A stretch of DNA of 54,614 nucleotides from assembly GCA_030765265.1 (NCBI GenBank), contig JAVCCZ010000249.1, positions 1 to 54,614 of the forward strand, given 5' to 3'. Under the pieces are notes generated by a model that saw nothing but the letters and a program-made list of their open reading frames with translations, was not told where the DNA came from and ran no database searches. Both the position numbers and the translations under genes were made by a program. This document shows, one piece after another, positions 41,571 through 50,600 of the stretch. Origin of the DNA: Candidatus Erginobacter occultus. GTDB taxonomy: Bacteria > Auribacterota > Erginobacteria > Erginobacterales > Erginobacteraceae. Positions within the stretch are counted from its first letter, which is position 1. Each line of letters starts with the position of its first letter.

Positions 41571-43379
41571 TTACCCCAGCTTCAGGACCTCGATGAAGGC
41601 GGACTGGGGGACCTGGATCTGGCCGACCATCTTCATCTTCTTCTTCCCCGCCTTCTGCTTTTTCAACAGCTTGTCCTTTCTCGTCCGGTCCCCCCCGTAG
41701 AGCTTGGCGGTGACGTCCTTGCGGAAGGGCTTGATCGTCTCCCGGGCGATCACCTTCCCGTCGGCGGAAGCCTGGACGGCGATCTTGAAGAGGTGGCGGG
41801 GGATCACTTCCTTCAGGCGCTCGACCATCTTCAGCCCCCGGGCCCGGGCCTTCTCCCGGTGGACCAGGGAGGAGAAGGCGTCGACCGGCTCCCCGTTGAG
41901 GAGGATCTCCAGCCGGACCAGGCTGCCCGGCCGGTAGCCGGTGTACTCGTAATCCAGCGAACCGTAACCGTGGGTCACCGACTTGATCAGGTCGTAAAAG
42001 TCGATCACCACCTCGTTGAGGGGGAGGTCGAAGGTCAGGATCACGCTCCTCTCCCCCAGGCTTTCGGTGGCGATACACTCCCCCCTCCGGTCCTGGGAGA
42101 TCTGCATAATCGCCCCGATATGGTCGTTGGGGGTGATGATCCAGGCCCGGATGAACGGCTCCCGGATCTCCCGGATGCTGTTACTCTCCGGGAGCAGGAC
42201 CGGGTTGTCGATGGACAGTTCCTCGCCGTCGGTGGTGGTCACCCGGTAAACCACCGAGGGGGTGGTCGCCACCAGGCCGAGATCGTACTCCCGCCGGAGC
42301 CGCTCGTTGATGATATCCATATGGAGGAGACCGAGGAACCCGCAGCGGTAGCCGAAGCCGAGGGCCTGGGAACTCTCCGGCTGGTAGACAAAGGAGGGGT
42401 CGTTGAGGTGGAGCTTCTCCAGGGCGGCCTTGAGATCCTGGTAATCGGCGCTGTTGACCGGGTAGAGTCCGCTGAAGACCAGGGGCTGGAGTTCCTTGAA
42501 ACCGGGAAGCGGGTCCCGACAGGGCCGGAGGGCGGAAGTCAGGGTATCCCCGATCAGAACCTCCGAGGGGTCCTTGATGTTGGCGATGATATACCCGACC
42601 TCGCCCGCGACCAACCGGTCCCGCTTCTCCATCGCCGGGCGGAAGACCCCCACCTCCTGGACCTCGTACTCCCGGTCGCCGTTCATCAGCAGGACCTTCT
42701 CCCCGGCGATCAGCTGCCCGTCGAAGATCCGGACATAGACGATCACCCCCCGGAAGGGGTTATAGATCGAATCGAAGATCAGGGACCGCAGTTCTCCGTC
42801 CCGGTTCCCTTCCGGCGGGGGGACTCTCCTGATCACCTCCTCCAGGAGGACGGCCGCCCCGCTCCCGTCCTTGGCGCTGATCTGGAAGACCTCGTCCTCG
42901 GTGAAGCCGGCCAGGGCCTGGAGCTGGCCCAGGCAACGGGCGGTGTCGGCGTTGGGGAGGTCGATCTTGTTTAATACCGGGATAATCTCCAGCCCCTGTT
43001 CCAGGGCCAGGTAGAAGTTGGCCACGGTCTGGGCCTGGATCCCCTGGGCGGCGTCCACCAGGAGGATCGCCCCCTCGCAGGCGGAGAGGGAGCGGGAGAC
43101 CTCGTAGGAGAAATCGACGTGGCCGGGGGTATCGATCAGGTGGAGCAGACACTCCTGCCCCGACCGGGTCCGGTAGCACATCTGGACCGGGTGGGACTTG
43201 ATGGTGATCCCCCGTTCCCGTTCCAGGTCCATATCGTCGAGAACCTGGTCACGGAAATCCCTTGGCTCGATGGTCCCGGTGATCTCCAGGAAGCGGTCGG
43301 CCAGGGTCGACTTCCCGTGATCGATGTGGGCGACGATACAGAAATTTCTGATGATCGGAGATTTATTTCCTGATTCCAT
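41571..43379 (-). CDS. lepA: elongation factor 4 (LepA)
   Basis: 602 residues, standard length. G1 AHIDHGKSTLADRF, G2 ERGITIKS, G3 DTPGHVDFSYEVSRSL, G4 NKIDLPNAD, then the EF-G-like domains and the LepA-specific C-terminal domain (DRTRKDKLLKKQKAGKK-MKMVG). It is a ribosomal GTPase proposed to help remodel stalled or misassembled ribosomes. The upstream gap has a small palindrome near a TATATA sequence. Its 3' end is one base from the convergent EIIA fusion gene. Confidence 0.97.
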   Translation of the reverse strand: MESGNKSPIIRNFCIVAHIDHGKSTLADRFLEITGTIEPRDFRDQVLDDMDLERERGITIKSHPVQMCYRTRSGQECLLHLIDTPGHVDFSYEVSRSLSACEGAILLVDAAQGIQAQTVANFYLALEQGLEIIPVLNKIDLPNADTARCLGQLQALAGFTEDEVFQISAKDGSGAAVLLEEVIRRVPPPEGNRDGELRSLIFDSIYNPFRGVIVYVRIFDGQLIAGEKVLLMNGDREYEVQEVGVFRPAMEKRDRLVAGEVGYIIANIKDPSEVLIGDTLTSALRPCRDPLPGFKELQPLVFSGLYPVNSADYQDLKAALEKLHLNDPSFVYQPESSQALGFGYRCGFLGLLHMDIINERLRREYDLGLVATTPSVVYRVTTTDGEELSIDNPVLLPESNSIREIREPFIRAWIITPNDHIGAIMQISQDRRGECIATESLGERSVILTFDLPLNEVVIDFYDLIKSVTHGYGSLDYEYTGYRPGSLVRLEILLNGEPVDAFSSLVHREKARARGLKMVERLKEVIPRHLFKIAVQASADGKVIARETIKPFRKDVTAKLYGGDRTRKDKLLKKQKAGKKKMKMVGQIQVPQSAFIEVLKLG

Positions 43380-43427
43380 AATCTTGAGTCAATCCTAACC
43401 GGAAAAATTTGCCAATGCCTGATATAT

Positions 43428-43441
43428 ACTGTAAAGACAGT
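43428..43441. promoter_or_regulatory. palindrome in the lepA upstream region
   Basis: ACTGTAAAGACAGT (5-base arms, 4-base centre) overlaps TATATA, a possible -10 on the minus strand with TTGTAG 18 bases upstream. It may be an operator; the evidence is weak. The rest of the 202-base gap holds only the repeat at 43537-43564. Confidence 0.3.
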
Positions 43442-43536
43442 TCCGCCTACAAGCCTTAAAGGGGGAACCCCGGGAGTAATTCAGGAGGAGAAGGCGGCGG
43501 CCGGCCCGGTTCCAGATCACAACCGATAGCCTTTAA

Positions 43537-43564
43537 CTCTCTGTGCCCTCTGTGTCTCTGGGGT
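43537..43564. repeat. intergenic micro-repeat CTCTGTG family, copy 2
   Basis: Matches 14443-14470 at 25 of 28 positions in the same orientation and also lies just after the 3' end of a minus-strand gene (cysE). Confidence 0.7.
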
Positions 43565-43581
43565 AAAAAAATCCAAAGTTG

Positions 43582-44508
43582 TCAGGTCCGGATGGCCAGG
43601 GCCGGGGGCTCGCCGAAGACCTTCTTCCCGGGGGCGACCGAGCGGGTGATCCAGACGTTCCCCCCGATGGTCGCCCCCTTGCCGATCACGGTCTTGCCTC
43701 CCAGGATCGTGGCCCCGGCGTAGATCGTCACCCGGTCCGCGATCGTCGGGTGCCGCTTGGTGGCCCGGAAGGCCCCGGCGTCGGCGGGCACGGTCAGGGC
43801 GCCCAGGGTCACCCCCTGGTAGATCCGGACGTGGTCGCCGATGACCGTGGTCTCCCCGATCACCACCCCGGTCCCGTGGTCGATCATAAAGTGGTTCCCG
43901 ATTCGGGCCCCGGGGTGGATGTCGATCCCGGTCCGGGTATGGGCGTACTCGGACATAATCCGGGGCAGCAGCGGGACCTCTTTCCGCCAGAGGAAGTGGG
44001 CGATCCGGTAAACCGAGATCGCCATCATCCCCGGGTAAGCGATGATGATCTCGTCGAGGCTCTTGGCCGCCGGGTCGCCGGCGAAGTGGGCCTGGACATC
44101 CTGGAAGAGAACCCGTCGCAGCGCGGGGAGTTCCCGGAACAGGGCCCGGCAGATCTTCCGGGCCCGGACCAGGCAGGCCTCCCGTCCCTCGATCCGGCAG
44201 TCTTCGCTGTCGGAGCGGCAGTTTTTCCACTCCCGGCAGAAATAGCGGAAGCTCTTGTTGACCTGGTCCTCGAGCCGGGGGTAGAGCCGGGCGCACTCCG
44301 CCCCGACCCAGAAGCGGACGCTGTCGCGGTCGATCTCCTCCCGGTTGAAGAACCCGGGGAAGATGATGGTGATCAGGGCCTCCAGGGTCTCGATGATCTC
44401 CCCCCGGGAGGGGAGGTTCGGCCCCTTGATGTGGTTGATCCCCCCGTAGCGGTCGTAGGACTCGATGATCCGGTCGACCGTGTTCTCCAGTTTCTCGCGT
44501 TTTCTCAT
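43582..44508 (-). CDS. cysE: serine O-acetyltransferase
   Basis: 308 residues. A helical N-terminal domain (about 1-165) is followed by a left-handed beta-helix of hexapeptide repeats with the SAT signature [19 protein letters not shown] and [13 protein letters not shown]. The enzyme makes O-acetylserine from serine and acetyl-CoA for cysteine synthesis. The long N-terminus and DIHPGA site fit the EpsC-like SATs found in anaerobes and cyanobacteria. It starts 4 bases after the ferritin-like gene. Confidence 0.93.
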   Translation of the reverse strand: MRKREKLENTVDRIIESYDRYGGINHIKGPNLPSRGEIIETLEALITIIFPGFFNREEIDRDSVRFWVGAECARLYPRLEDQVNKSFRYFCREWKNCRSDSEDCRIEGREACLVRARKICRALFRELPALRRVLFQDVQAHFAGDPAAKSLDEIIIAYPGMMAISVYRIAHFLWRKEVPLLPRIMSEYAHTRTGIDIHPGARIGNHFMIDHGTGVVIGETTVIGDHVRIYQGVTLGALTVPADAGAFRATKRHPTIADRVTIYAGATILGGKTVIGKGATIGGNVWITRSVAPGKKVFGEPPALAIRT

Positions 44509-44512
44509 CGGG

Positions 44513-44992
44513 TTATTCCAGGTAACTCTTCCGCAGCTCCAGCAGGTAAACCAGGTGGTCCTTCTCCTCCCCGACCAGCCGCTCGATTATCTCTCTGCGA
44601 TCCGGGGAGAGAAAAAGGCCCAGGGAACGGAAAAAGAGGATGGCGTCCTTCTCGAACTCGATCCCCCGGGTAATCGCCGCCCGGGCGCTGGTCGCCTCGG
44701 CCGCGATCTTTTCCGCCGTGGTATCGCGGTAGAGCTGGTCGGCGACCAGGGCCTGGATATATTTCACCTCCTCCCCCGGGTAGGATTCCGGCGGCTCCTT
44801 CTCGTCGAGCTCGGCCCGGATCTCCTCGAACTTGCGGACGTGATCCTCTTCCCAGCCGGCCAGTTTCCGGAACAGTTCCTTCGCCTCTCCCTCCGGGGAG
44901 GCTTCGGCCGCGGCGCGGTAAAAATCCCGCCGGGCCTTCTCTTTCTCGATCCCGATATCCACCACCTCGGCCATATTGAAGATTGTCGACAT
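44513..44992 (-). CDS. ferritin-like (rubrerythrin-type) diiron protein
   Basis: 159 residues, four-helix bundle. Glu/His iron ligands are in [38 protein letters not shown] and [13 protein letters not shown], the ExxH-type pairs of rubrerythrins. No rubredoxin domain follows, so it is the short form. In anaerobes such proteins reduce peroxide or store iron. It is co-oriented with cysE (4-base gap). Confidence 0.87.
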   Translation of the reverse strand: MSTIFNMAEVVDIGIEKEKARRDFYRAAAEASPEGEAKELFRKLAGWEEDHVRKFEEIRAELDEKEPPESYPGEEVKYIQALVADQLYRDTTAEKIAAEATSARAAITRGIEFEKDAILFFRSLGLFLSPDRREIIERLVGEEKDHLVYLLELRKSYLE

Positions 44993-45064
44993 TAGCTTTT
45001 CTCCCGAATTAAGTTATTTCCAACCGCGCGGCAGCACAGGCATTCCTGCCTCTGTCGCCCCGGC

Positions 45065-45102
45065 AACTTTAGGCACTTTAAACTTTAGGCACTTCAAACT
45101 TT
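45065..45102. repeat. 16-bp tandem micro-repeat AACTTTAGGCACTT
   Basis: Two 16-base units (45065-45080, 45081-45096) differing at one position, plus a 6-base partial third unit, just downstream of the beta-barrel gene. Confidence 0.75.
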
Positions 45103-45106
45103 CTTG

Positions 45107-45751
45107 TTACATCCACTTGCCGAAATCAAAAGCCAGACCGGCGGTGGGGCCGCCCACCTCCTTGCCCTTCCCGTAGAGAAAAGTATAACCTCCCTGGAGC
45201 CGGATGACAAGGATATCCAGGACCTGGAAATCGAGACTGAGCAGCGGTTCCCAGTAGAAGAGGCCGACCGTGCGCCGCTCGTAAAGTTCCCAGTCATCGT
45301 CGAGTTCCGCCCGCTTGATCTCGGTGTCGATCGCCGCCCCGCCGAGGCTGAGGTCGAGGCTGAGCCCGAACTTCCCCGGCCGCCAGCTTAAGCCCGACGT
45401 CAGCCCGGCGGTGACCAAACCCAGGTTCAATTCATTGATATCGTCTTCCCCTTTTCCGGCCGCGCCGATGGTCCCCCCGAACCGCCAGCGGAGCGGAGAC
45501 CCCTCCCGCAGGGGGCCGGAGACCACTACCCGGGCGCCGTAGTAGAAGAGATCCTCCCGGTCCATTCTCCGGCCGAGGGAATCGGTCCAGTGATTCAGGT
45601 TCAGCCGCAGGTAGCGCCCCCAAACCCCGCCGCCAATGTAAGGGCCGGATTGGGGCGGCGCGGGGAGAGCTTGTTCCGCCGCCGCGTCCTCGGCCCGAAG
45701 CGCCGGAACCAGCAGACAGCAGCAGATAAACAGGATACCAGCGTATTTCAT
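45107..45751 (-). CDS. small outer-membrane beta-barrel protein, unknown function
   Basis: 214 residues from the ATG at 45751, 7 bases after AAAGGAGG. Signal peptide (about 1-19, cut at LRA-ED). The mature chain alternates polar and hydrophobic residues in strands (GGGVWGRYLRLNLNHW, LFYYGARVVVSG, LGLVTAGLTSGLSW, FGLSLDLSLGG, DILVIRLQGGYTFLYG) and ends in AGLAFDFGKWM, consistent with an eight- to ten-stranded barrel. No family is recognised. It is the last of three co-oriented unknown genes. Confidence 0.7.
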   Translation of the reverse strand: MKYAGILFICCCLLVPALRAEDAAAEQALPAPPQSGPYIGGGVWGRYLRLNLNHWTDSLGRRMDREDLFYYGARVVVSGPLREGSPLRWRFGGTIGAAGKGEDDINELNLGLVTAGLTSGLSWRPGKFGLSLDLSLGGAAIDTEIKRAELDDDWELYERRTVGLFYWEPLLSLDFQVLDILVIRLQGGYTFLYGKGKEVGGPTAGLAFDFGKWM

Positions 45752-45799
45752 CTCCCGTCCTCCTTTCTTTGTCATCACCTGAATTGAGGCAACTCCGGT

Positions 45800-47605
45800 T
45801 TACCGCCCGATCTCCACCACCGACCGTGACTGGATATACCCGTCCCGGTAAAGACTGATCCCCGCCCGGAAGCGAAAGATCTTGAACTCTTCCAGGACCC
45901 GGGTGAAATCGTTGAGCAGGTCGATCACCTGCCCGGAGTCGGGACCGGCGGGTTCGCCCTCCGCGGCCTCGGCGGACGGCGGGGGGAGGAACAGACCCAG
46001 CATCGCGGACGAAGAGCGGATGGTGGCGATCAGGGCTTCGATCTGGTCCTCGAGACGGCTGAAATATATCGCCGTCCCTTCGGAGCCCAGTTCCGCTTCC
46101 AGCCTCTGGAAATCGGGGTTTTGCCGGATACCCGGCTGTTGCCCGGAATAAGTATCGACAATTTCGGTAAAGACATCCCGCCGGCTGGCCAGGACCAGGA
46201 AATCGCCCACCCGCCCCGCGGTCGGGGCGGCCGGGAGGAGCGGGATGGGAAGGTAAAGGACGTGAAAGACGGCCCCGCCGTACTCTTCCTCGACCACGTT
46301 AAGCTCCGCTGCCCGCGACCGGAGGAGGTCGAGGAACCGGTCAGCTTCACCGGCCGATCCGACCCGGAGCAAGAGGGCCCAGCTGCCGGGATCGAAGAAC
46401 GAACTGCCCAGCGAGATGGTGGCAAAGGCGTACTCGTCCCCCAGCCAGGAGAGGATATCCTCCTCAACCCGGATCCCCGCCGCCTCCTGTTTTTCCGCCC
46501 AGAGTTCGGTCATCTCCCTCCCCTCGCGAGAACCAACGGCGAGGAAGCCGGCCAGGAGACGGTAAACCTTTCCCGGATCGAGGAACCCGGCCGAGAAACC
46601 GGCCGACCCGGCCGGGATGTAATCGAGGACTTCCCAGCTCCGGGGCGCCCTCTTCACCAGGTCGAGAACCGCCCGGCTCCCGGCATCTTCATCCAGGTAG
46701 AGACGGAACTCGTCCCGGTACCCCCGGGGGTCGAAGTCGAAGGTCCCGGCGATCCTCTCCACCGTCTCGACGGCGCGGCGGAGCCTCCGCAGGTAGTAGC
46801 CGGCCTTCGTCCGCGCCGGGAGGAAGACCCCGGCGGGCGGCCGTTCCGGGTATTCCTCCCGGAGCAGCGCGGCGAGCCGGGCGGCCAGCGGGCGGACCCG
46901 GAGATAGAAGACCCCCCGTCCGGACGGGTCCATCCCCCGGAAACTTTCCCGGAACCGGGGATCTTCGGCCAACGAAGGGCCGGTTCCCCGGCCGAGGAGG
47001 CGGGCATTGATCTTCTCCACCCGTTCCTTCCCGGCGGCGGCGACCAGGATATCGCCGGTCCGGCTCCAGGTTATCCGGCTCCCCTCGCCCTCGATCTCTT
47101 CCCCGGCGGCCAGTGAGAGTTCGGCCAGCCGGCGGAAATAATCGGCGTAGAGATCGGCCTTCTCTTCGGGGAGGCGGAAGATCAGGGCCGGAACCGGCGG
47201 CCGGCCCGGCTCTCCGGGGAAGACGGCCAGGGCGAATTCCCCGCCCAGGAGTTCCCGGAGGCTGACTTTCTCCCGCAGTTCGGCCAGCTTCCGCAACCGC
47301 CGTTCGGCGTCTCCGCGCCGCGGAAAATCGGGGAGACCCTGATCGCCGATCTCCTTGAGCCGCTCGACGATCCGGAGACGCCGGGCGGTTTGGATAAAGT
47401 CGAAGATCTCCAGGTCCTTCCACCCCCGCAGCCCCAGGTAGAAGAGGGCGTCGGCGTCCACCAGATCGAGGAAAGGCTGGACCGCTCCGGCACACGGGGA
47501 TGGCGCCGGGGGCGAAGGCGGCTCGGCTTCCCGGCAGGAAGCGATCGCCCCCGCCGCCAAAACGGCGGAGACAAGTATCCCCGCCCAGCGGCGGCACTTT
47601 TTCAT
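45800..47605 (-). CDS. DUF3352-like lipoprotein
   Basis: 601 residues from the ATG at 47605 (GGGGAG 7 bases before); a GTG one codon upstream is also open. A signal peptide with lipobox LAAGAIASC makes Cys24 the probable lipidated residue. The rest resembles the DUF3352 family: LVDADALFYLGLRGWKDL near the start, alternating alpha/beta repeats, EEDILSWLGDEYAFATISLG, and VGDFLVLASRRDVF. The function of the family is unknown. It lies 24 bases after the giant DHH gene, and a barrel protein gene follows 48 bases later. Confidence 0.75.
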   Translation of the reverse strand: MKKCRRWAGILVSAVLAAGAIASCREAEPPSPPAPSPCAGAVQPFLDLVDADALFYLGLRGWKDLEIFDFIQTARRLRIVERLKEIGDQGLPDFPRRGDAERRLRKLAELREKVSLRELLGGEFALAVFPGEPGRPPVPALIFRLPEEKADLYADYFRRLAELSLAAGEEIEGEGSRITWSRTGDILVAAAGKERVEKINARLLGRGTGPSLAEDPRFRESFRGMDPSGRGVFYLRVRPLAARLAALLREEYPERPPAGVFLPARTKAGYYLRRLRRAVETVERIAGTFDFDPRGYRDEFRLYLDEDAGSRAVLDLVKRAPRSWEVLDYIPAGSAGFSAGFLDPGKVYRLLAGFLAVGSREGREMTELWAEKQEAAGIRVEEDILSWLGDEYAFATISLGSSFFDPGSWALLLRVGSAGEADRFLDLLRSRAAELNVVEEEYGGAVFHVLYLPIPLLPAAPTAGRVGDFLVLASRRDVFTEIVDTYSGQQPGIRQNPDFQRLEAELGSEGTAIYFSRLEDQIEALIATIRSSSAMLGLFLPPPSAEAAEGEPAGPDSGQVIDLLNDFTRVLEEFKIFRFRAGISLYRDGYIQSRSVVEIGR

Positions 47606-47629
47606 CACTGACTCCCCGGCTGAAGTATT

Positions 47630-50600
47630 TTAGAGTTCATTCACCGGGCGGAAACTCTCCACCCGGTACCCGGCGGCGGCGGCCATCCGGGGGACGATAA
47701 ACTCCAGGTACTCCCGGTAGTTGTTGGGGGCCAGCGTGCTCACCGGGGAACCCTTGAGAAAGGCGGGCATACACTCGGCCACCGTCTCGTTGCCGAGAAA
47801 GAGCTTCCCGGCCACCGCTGCCATCGCCTCCGAACAGTCCAGGGAGGCGGTGGGGTCGTCGATCCGCATCAGGGCCGTGATCTGCTTGTCCCGGGGAAAG
47901 CTCAGGATATGTTCCCCGTAAACCAGGTAGTTCGGCTTCAGGCCGCGGAAATGGGCCGCCGCCAGGGGGAGTGAGGGCTCGAACTCGCCCTTGAACTTAT
48001 CGAACGGAGGAGAAAGGGCGGCGACGATCCGCAGCTTCTCCGCCTTGCCCTCCCCGCCTTCCGAAACCAGGTCGATCGCGTAGCTGTTGGCGTCCATCCG
48101 CCCGCCGACCTCGGCGGCGCGTTCCTCGACCCCGTCGAAGAAGACCGGGTTTACCTCCGCCGCCCGGTATGAACTGCCTTCCTCGATGAAGCCGGCCAGG
48201 ATCGAGGCCAGCTGGACCAGGTGGGGCGGGAGGAGTTTCCGCAGCCGTTTCTTCACCTTCGGGTTCTTCTTGATGTCGGCCACCGCCGAGACGTCGCCCC
48301 CGTCGTCCTCCGACCAGCCGATCGTCCGGGCCAGAGCGGGGAGGTCGAGGCGCTGTTTCGGGTCGTTGTTATTGACCAGGATCACCCGGTACATCATCCC
48401 CTGGGAGAAGAGCAGGTAATCGAAATCCTGGTGCCGGTTCAAGTAATTGAGGATCTGGAGGAATGAGGGCTTCTGCTCCCCGGCCTTTTTGTTCACCTTC
48501 GGCGCCCGGGTAAAGAGGACCCGGATGGCGTCTCCGGGATTCTCCTTCCCTTCCAGCTTGATCTCGAAGGTGTTCTCGGCCACGTGCTTGAGCGCCTTCT
48601 CGACCGGTTCGGTATATTCCGGGACCGTGACCGGGGCCACCCCCTGGTAAACCAGACCGGAGAAACCGGAGATCAGCTTCCCCAGGTACTCGATATATTC
48701 GAGGAAGTTGGTATCCCGGACCTTGTCCAGCCGCTCGACGGGAAAGACGGGGTTGGAGACCGGCTTGCAGGTGGCGGCGCCGGAGTGGCCGCCGTCGGCC
48801 TTGGTCCCCATCGCCTGGCAGACGGTGGAGAGGTTGAGCGAGGTCTCCTCCTCGTTGGGCTTCCGGGTGGTCATCAGGTGGGAGCCGTAGCAGTAGAAGA
48901 TGTAGTCGGTCGAGTAGCCTTTCTTCCCCATCCAGTAACCGATCGCCGAGGCGACGTTGATCTGGACTTCCCCCTTCTTGGCGTCGCAGAAGGGCGAGAT
49001 CCCGGCCATAATCCTCACGGCTGCTTCCGGATTGTCGGGCTTGGTAAAGTCAATCCTCCCCAGGACCTCCTCGGTCCGGGGGAGGACCTTATCCAGCCCC
49101 GCCTCGTAGGCCTTAACCTTCTCGTCCCAGCCGGTGATCCCCATAATCCCCCGCATACTCTCGTAGTCCTTGATCTTTTCCGCCAGCCCGGTGGCGATCT
49201 CCACCTTGCTGAACTTGGAGCCGATCAGCTTGGAGAGTTCCAACGCCAGCGGCTCCATCTCGACGTGAAGGTCCTGGAGCAGGGCGATCCTCTTCAGCTC
49301 GGCGAAGCCGGGGTTGTCCCAGGGTTTCCCCTCGATCCGGTCCTTGTAGACCAGGGCCGAGCCGCAGGTCTGCTTTTCGATCGGCAGCTCCTGCCCCCGG
49401 GGAAGGGCGACAACCTGGATATGCTTGATGACCCCCTCGCTCTCCAGCTTTTTTAAGAGGTTGATAATCTCCGGGGTGTAGGGGTGGTGGTCGTCGATAC
49501 TCTCGAAGTTTACGTCCTGTTCGTGGAGTTCCCGGAACTGCCGCTCGATCATCTGCAGCGTCACCCGCATCGCCCGGTCGACCCCGGCCGGCTTGTTTTC
49601 CTCCTTCTCCTCGAACTCCTCCTCCACCATCTCCGACCCGATCTCCTCGAAGGTCTCGGCCAGGGCGGCGTCGGGGGGCGGAACGTCGGAGGGGAGGAAG
49701 ATCTCCTGGAGATCGTCGAAGGTGATCGAGAAGCGGTAGCGCTCGTCGGGAGAGACCGGAATATACTTCAACTGGACCGAACCCCGCTCGTCGGTGGGGA
49801 GGGCGACCTCGTCCGAATCAGCCTCGGACCCGTCGGGGAGGATAAACTTCCCCGCCCCCTCCAACCGCTTGACCACGATCTCGATCCCGGGAACGGCCTT
49901 GCCGGTGGCGTCCTCGGTCAGCATAACCCGGATGGTGTAATCCTTCTCCTTCTCCTCTTTCGGCGGGGTATAATCCTTGATCCCCTCGACGATCTTCCCC
50001 AGTTCTCCCAGGGCGGAGTCGATATCGGCGACGATCCCCTGAAGTTCCCCGGAAGCGTCCCCGGGGATGGGGCCGGAGAGCGCGGTCATCACCCGCAGGT
50101 GCCGTTTCAGGTCGTCCCCGATCCCCTGGAGGCTCCGGGAGTAGGTCTCTTTGAGCTTCTCGTCCCAGGGGAGGTCGCGGAGCTGCTTCAAACCCCGGAT
50201 CAGGTAGGCGGTCATCTCCACTAAAACGATGATCAGTTCGTCGGTGTAGTTGACCCGGCCGTTGGTCGACATATCCCGCTTGATCGCCGCGTCAAAGGCG
50301 ATGATATTCTCCCGTTGATTCTCCCGCTTGATCAGGAGATCGACCATCTTCTCCTTCGAGGAGTCTCTGAGCTGGCCGAGGAGCGACTTCTTCAGGTCTT
50401 TGAGCTTGTTCCCGGCCAGGTTGGCGACCATCCCCTTGCGGTAGCCGGCCAGGAAGGCGGAACAGGATCCTCCCCCCTCCCCCATACACTGAACCTCGAG
50501 CTCGGTCAGACCCCGGATCAACTTCAAGACGTTGAGTGCCGTCAGCAGCGCCGCCCGTTCCTGGTGCTCCAGGACCTTGGGGATCTGCTTGAAGGTGGTG

